Source: Leptospiraceae bacterium
Lineage (GTDB): Bacteria > Spirochaetota > Leptospiria > Leptospirales > Leptospiraceae
Length of the DNA stretch: 64,000 nt
Reading direction: 5' to 3'
Assembly: GCA_022402465.1 (NCBI GenBank)
Contig: JAKRSH010000028.1
Span: forward strand, 109,467 to 173,466
Position 1 is the first letter of the stretch. Every line of letters begins with the position of its first letter. Shown here piece after piece: positions 60,991-64,000 of this stretch. Position numbers and translations under genes: made by a program. Below the pieces are notes generated by a model. That model was not told the origin of the DNA. It made no database searches and was given only the letters and a program-made list of their open reading frames with translations.

Positions 60991-61983
60991 ATGCTCTTAG
61001 CTAATACTAAAGAAGAATCGTTAGCTCACAAAACCGAAGCGAAGTGCTTTCCTCCGCAGCGGCTTTGGCAGACCGATCTGGCCATCGGACGCGAGGAAGG
61101 AAGGCACGGAGCCTATACAGGACAAGAGGAAGATAGAGAGAGTGGCTTGATGTTCTATAAAGCAAGATACTATGATGCTAAGATAGGCAGGTTCTTGCAA
61201 GCGGATAGCGAAACAATTTCTTTAAGTGAATCAGGAATGAATACATATATGTATGTCGCTGGCAATCCTTTAAGTTTCACTGATACAACTGGCAATAATC
61301 TAGATGTTCCTTTCTTTACTTTGTTATATCAATATTCTAAGATTCCAGATAGCGAAGGAAAGCAAGCTTCAACCTTAGCATTGATGTACTACCAACACCA
61401 ACAAGTTAAGAGAGCTGGTGCTAGAGCCTGCCCTGCTAGTGGGCAAAATTACGGTGTATTTGGCAATTTCCAAGGAGCAGGTGCATGCGGAACAAACACA
61501 ACTAGGAATGTGTTTAAAAATGCAATGTTTTATCTCGCATTAGGATATTCGATTGGAGGATCTTCAACCGCAATATCTCTTTCACTACTTTATCTTGTAA
61601 TTAATAAGCCAAAATCCCCAGTAACTATAGTTGACGCATCAGGAGATGAACATGATACGGATCATGATTGGAATTTTAATAAATCATCATTAAGATCTAA
61701 TGAAGAATGGATTAAAAAAAGTTGGGGCAATTTTTATTCAATCAATGCTCAAGAAAAGCAATACTGGAAAGAGTATGATGCATTACCAAAATCCTACAAT
61801 AGATTAGGAAAGACTGGAAAATCTATTGTAGCTGGAATTAATTACGCGAGTACCACAGCTTTTGATTATTTTGCTTTGAATGTCGGTACTGCATTATTTG
61901 CAACACAAAATATATTAGGTGGAATACATAGAGGTTTAAGGTCGTTAAATGTGAAATCTTTAAAGCAGGTAAAATTTCAATGA
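60991..61983 (+). CDS. Orphan Rhs tip 2 with variable C-terminus
   Basis: A 330-aa protein. The first 45 residues are a junction region whose start (EESLAHKT) resembles that of tip 1 (EESLDYKT). The Rhs core follows at once at YTGQEEDRESGLMFYKARYY, GRFLQAD and YVAGNPLSFTDTTG (about 40-105); the preceding HPDHLGS part is deleted. The C-terminus (about 110-330) has a Cys pair, a hydrophobic stretch (MFYLALGYSIGGSSTAISLS), an acidic/His motif (DEHDTDHDW) and ends with a Gly-rich hydrophobic part. It resembles tip 3 distantly. Its TGA overlaps the ATG of the next lipoprotein. Confidence 0.75.
   Translation: MLLANTKEESLAHKTEAKCFPPQRLWQTDLAIGREEGRHGAYTGQEEDRESGLMFYKARYYDAKIGRFLQADSETISLSESGMNTYMYVAGNPLSFTDTTGNNLDVPFFTLLYQYSKIPDSEGKQASTLALMYYQHQQVKRAGARACPASGQNYGVFGNFQGAGACGTNTTRNVFKNAMFYLALGYSIGGSSTAISLSLLYLVINKPKSPVTIVDASGDEHDTDHDWNFNKSSLRSNEEWIKKSWGNFYSINAQEKQYWKEYDALPKSYNRLGKTGKSIVAGINYASTTAFDYFALNVGTALFATQNILGGIHRGLRSLNVKSLKQVKFQ
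61114..61209 (+). repeat. Rhs core repeat, copy 2
   Basis: Matches 58500-58595 at about 84 of 96 positions by eye and encodes the same residues of the core. Confidence 0.8.
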
Positions 61984-62333
61984 TGAAAACAAATCTATTA
62001 TTATTCCATTTAGTTTTTCTTTTCTCAAATTGCTTCGTTGGAACACAAAGAGATGCTTGTAGATATGAATTGAAAATTAGTAACCAAGAAATTTGTAATC
62101 CTGATCTCTTTTCTATTTATTTAGTCCCTCCAAGAGAAGGTTTTACTGAAATAAGAAACAACACATTTATAGGACATGTTTTTATTTGTCTTCAATATTA
62201 TGAAAAATTAAAAGATTGTGATAAGGACAATAATCGATTTAAGCCTGGATTCTATGGATTATTGGATTCGAATACTTTGAATGATTTGAGGCTATATAAA
62301 AGGAAAGATGTTATAAAATCTTCTCTTCTTTAA
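61980..62333 (+). CDS. Small Cys lipoprotein, module 3
   Basis: A 117-aa protein starting in the ATGATG that overlaps the stop of tip 2. The signal peptide ends in LVFLFSNC, a lipobox. The mature part has Cys-x11-Cys, a gap of 30 and Cys-x9-Cys (CLQYYEKLKDC), then a KPGF end. This is the same pattern as in the module 2 lipoprotein, so they are probably paralogues despite low identity. Its stop is directly followed by the next tip's ATG. Confidence 0.65.
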   Translation: MMKTNLLLFHLVFLFSNCFVGTQRDACRYELKISNQEICNPDLFSIYLVPPREGFTEIRNNTFIGHVFICLQYYEKLKDCDKDNNRFKPGFYGLLDSNTLNDLRLYKRKDVIKSSLL

Positions 62334-63257
62334 ATGGATGATTCACTAACATACAACCCCCAAGGAGGACGGATTGTTCTTCACACCGCTTGCGACAAGG
62401 AAGTCGCAACTTTCGCTTTTGGGCAGGAAGCCCAATGGCGAAATGGGAAGGACAACCGCCCGCACCTGTATGTCGAAGGGAATCCTGTTGGGTTTAGAGA
62501 TCCGAGTGGGAATTGTCCTGGAGAATGCAATTATGAAAATGCTCTATTATTTTCTTTAATCTATTTACTTGCTGAGGGTAAAGGAAAACTTGTTTTTCCC
62601 AGTTCACCTGGTCATAATTATAGTGGTAGTAGTAACAATGATTTTAAATTTTTCAATAAGTTATTTAATAAAGACCCTAATCAAAGGGCGAATGCATATG
62701 CGGTTATAGGTATCGTTTATTCGATATTAAACGAAGAAGGTTTTTCTCAGGAACAAATAGCCTTTTCTTTTGCTGTAATTTTTCTAAATGCAAAAATTTT
62801 CAGAGTAAGACCTAAAGGAGTCACAGATGCTGTATCCCAGACACATGATGATTCAGCTCCTACGACATTATTGCAATTTGGAAATAAATCGGATGATAGA
62901 TATCATGCTACAGGTGCAGGTGGATTTGTTAGAGGAGGCTTAGATTCTCTTTCTTCTATTGGAAAGTGGAATGCAGGAGATGTAGCTACTTTTAGCGTAG
63001 GAGTTCCATTATACACAGCATATGCAGGTATTCGTGGGACTATGTATAATATTAAATCAATGAATTTGAAGAATGTTCATCAAAAATTACCTGACGCAGC
63101 AGGTAATGCAGCTGTTGTTATGGGTGCATTTTCTGGCAATCCATATCTAATGGCTGCTAGTGCTATAGGTGCTTCCTTCATAGGAAGAAGTCCTTTAAAA
63201 CATTCAGAACGTAACATCAAAAGAGTATTTAAAGTTAAAGGAAAATTTAGTTTATGA
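62334..63257 (+). CDS. Orphan Rhs tip 3 with variable C-terminus
   Basis: A 307-aa protein starting one base after the previous stop. A junction of about 45 residues, partly from a GC-richer segment with two hairpins, leads to the very last piece of the core, HLYVEGNPVGFRDPSGN. The C-terminus (about 65-307) begins with CPGEC and has hydrophobic stretches (VIGIVYSILNEEGFS), a THDD motif and a Gly-rich end (TFSVGVPLYTAYAGIRGTMY). Its order of features is like that of tip 2, suggesting one diverged family. The stop overlaps the next lipoprotein start (ATGA). Confidence 0.7.
   Translation: MDDSLTYNPQGGRIVLHTACDKEVATFAFGQEAQWRNGKDNRPHLYVEGNPVGFRDPSGNCPGECNYENALLFSLIYLLAEGKGKLVFPSSPGHNYSGSSNNDFKFFNKLFNKDPNQRANAYAVIGIVYSILNEEGFSQEQIAFSFAVIFLNAKIFRVRPKGVTDAVSQTHDDSAPTTLLQFGNKSDDRYHATGAGGFVRGGLDSLSSIGKWNAGDVATFSVGVPLYTAYAGIRGTMYNIKSMNLKNVHQKLPDAAGNAAVVMGAFSGNPYLMAASAIGASFIGRSPLKHSERNIKRVFKVKGKFSL
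62390..62409. repeat. Hairpin in the junction of tip 3
   Basis: TTGCGAC (62390-62396) and GTCGCAA (62403-62409) form a 7-bp stem with a 6-nt loop. A second hairpin, TTGGGC/GCCCAA, follows at about 62418-62434. Confidence 0.55.
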
Positions 63258-63460
63258 AAAAAATATACGTAATGATTTTCTTCTTATTTTTTTTTATTTT
63301 TCAAGATTGTCAGTTAGGAACTCCAGATGATGAAACTTCATGTGATAATAATAGAGTCCTCGCATTAGTGTTAATTGGAGGAACAGAAAGGTCAGATTTA
63401 GCTGTTATTAGTCGATTATATATTGGATGCTCTTCATCTTTTAAACAACCAGGTCCTTAA
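63254..63460 (+). CDS. Very small lipoprotein, module 4
   Basis: A 68-aa protein with a signal peptide ending in FFIFQDC, a lipobox. The mature part has two further Cys and ends shortly after an IGC, as if the CX9C end were lost. Its ATG overlaps the stop of tip 3. It may be a shortened paralogue of the other small lipoproteins. Confidence 0.55.
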   Translation: MKKIYVMIFFLFFFIFQDCQLGTPDDETSCDNNRVLALVLIGGTERSDLAVISRLYIGCSSSFKQPGP

Positions 63461-63461
63461 A

Positions 63462-63737
63462 ATGAAAAAATTCATCTTCATCAACTTATTAATATTTAAC
63501 TGTTCTCAAAATTTTATAACTTCCGAAGATCAGAAGTGCCGAGAGCTATACTTGTTTAAACATGGAAATAAAACACCTCAAGAAACATGCTTAGAATTAA
63601 TAGCAGCAGGTTCTCTTAACTCAAGATCTAATCAAGCCTTAGATTTCGCATTAATAACATGTTATTTCTATCTTGATAAGTGGAAGAGTTGTGGTGACGA
63701 GTCTTCTATAAAACCTGTTATCATAAGAAGCTTTTAG
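63462..63737 (+). CDS. Small Cys lipoprotein, module 4
   Basis: About 91 aa from the ATG at 63462, one base after the previous stop; a longer frame would start inside the preceding gene. The signal peptide ends in NLLIFNC, a lipobox. The mature part has Cys-x16-Cys, a gap of 23, and Cys-x9-Cys (CYFYLDKWKSC), then SSIKPVIIRSF. It is the clearest match to the module 2 lipoprotein (same x16 and x9 spacing, same KS-I-P end). Confidence 0.65.
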   Translation: MKKFIFINLLIFNCSQNFITSEDQKCRELYLFKHGNKTPQETCLELIAAGSLNSRSNQALDFALITCYFYLDKWKSCGDESSIKPVIIRSF

Positions 63738-63743
63738 AAACAT

Positions 63744-63925
63744 CTGAGTCTCGCAAAAACTATTTAATTGGATATATTGTCTGTTATATTAGAGGATACT
63801 AAATCTTAAAAGACATAATATACTAAAACTTATAATTAATTTAGAGGAAAAAAAGAAAAATTTAGTAAAAGCTGCAATTTTTCAGATTTCTCAAGTTGTG
63901 AGGATATAGCTTTTTCATAGAAGAG
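63744..63925 (+). repeat. About 182-bp direct-repeat block, copy 2
   Basis: It repeats 60061-60244: 43 bp are identical at its start, and its 50-bp end is nearly the same. It stands 6 bp after the last lipoprotein gene and closes the visible array, which may continue past the window. Confidence 0.8.
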
Positions 63926-64000
63926 TGTGAACGAATTAGAAAGTGATTCGATACTGTATAAATTCTTTCGCAAAATGGAACTAACATCTCTTATATTAGC

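Noticed and set aside
1..64000. Canonical chromosomal parS (TGTTTCACGTGAAACA) and tRNA or rRNA genes
   Set aside because: None was seen on reading the window; the par loci have other palindromes, and no tRNA-like arms or rRNA signatures were noticed.

Overview
The window looks like part of a spirochaete replicon of the genus Leptospira, probably a second chromosome or large plasmid-like replicon. This is inferred from the AT-rich composition (roughly 37% GC by eye), the many lipoproteins with a loose spirochaetal lipobox, a futalosine-pathway menaquinone gene, and ParA/ParB pairs that are not next to gidAB-type chromosomal genes. No rRNA, tRNA or CRISPR array was recognised.

Layout. 0-8 kb: a degenerate NtrC-like regulator with a small partner gene, transcribed away from a parA-parB pair. 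An origin-like region, a replication-initiator-like gene and a chimeric discoidin/phage-fibre protein follow. 8-23 kb: housekeeping and sensory genes. These are mqnD, an acyltransferase, two polytopic membrane proteins, a sensor kinase with a substrate-binding-protein-like sensor, a lytic transglycosylase, an ethylmalonyl-CoA mutase-like gene with its MeaB-type chaperone, and a dehydrogenase/TetR pair with two matching palindromic operators between them. 23-36 kb: a giant surface lipoprotein, a P-type cation ATPase, a BNR-repeat lipoprotein, a truncated TetR remnant and a cyclic-nucleotide-binding patatin phospholipase. 36-45 kb: metabolic genes (UGP-type uridylyltransferase, OsmC, MetZ, NDH-2, LMW phosphatase, YgjP-like protease) and envelope proteins. 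45-47 kb: a second, different parA-parB pair with its own palindromic site occurring twice. 47-56 kb: signalling genes (cNMP-binding, HDOD, STAS, NAD-kinase-like), an HU protein and an Rpn-type nuclease.

56-64 kb is an accessory region. It starts with a kelch-repeat gene broken by an apparent inversion. It continues with a directional array of truncated Rhs 3' ends, each followed by a small lipoprotein gene that usually overlaps or abuts it. The array is punctuated by direct repeats (a 51-bp element twice, and a roughly 182-184-bp block twice with two further partial copies) and carries a transposase 3' remnant. The Rhs tips keep only the end of the core and then diverge into unrelated or distantly related C-termini. 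At least three of the lipoproteins share one cysteine pattern. I read this as an orphan Rhs-tip/lipoprotein (toxin/immunity-like) cassette array, and it is the best candidate in the window for an undescribed system.

The two par loci use clearly different palindromes: TTGTCGGATATCCGACAA near parA1, and GGGTGAAA-NNN-TTTCACCC near and inside parAB2. The replicon may therefore be a cointegrate, or may carry an integrated plasmid or prophage-plasmid module.
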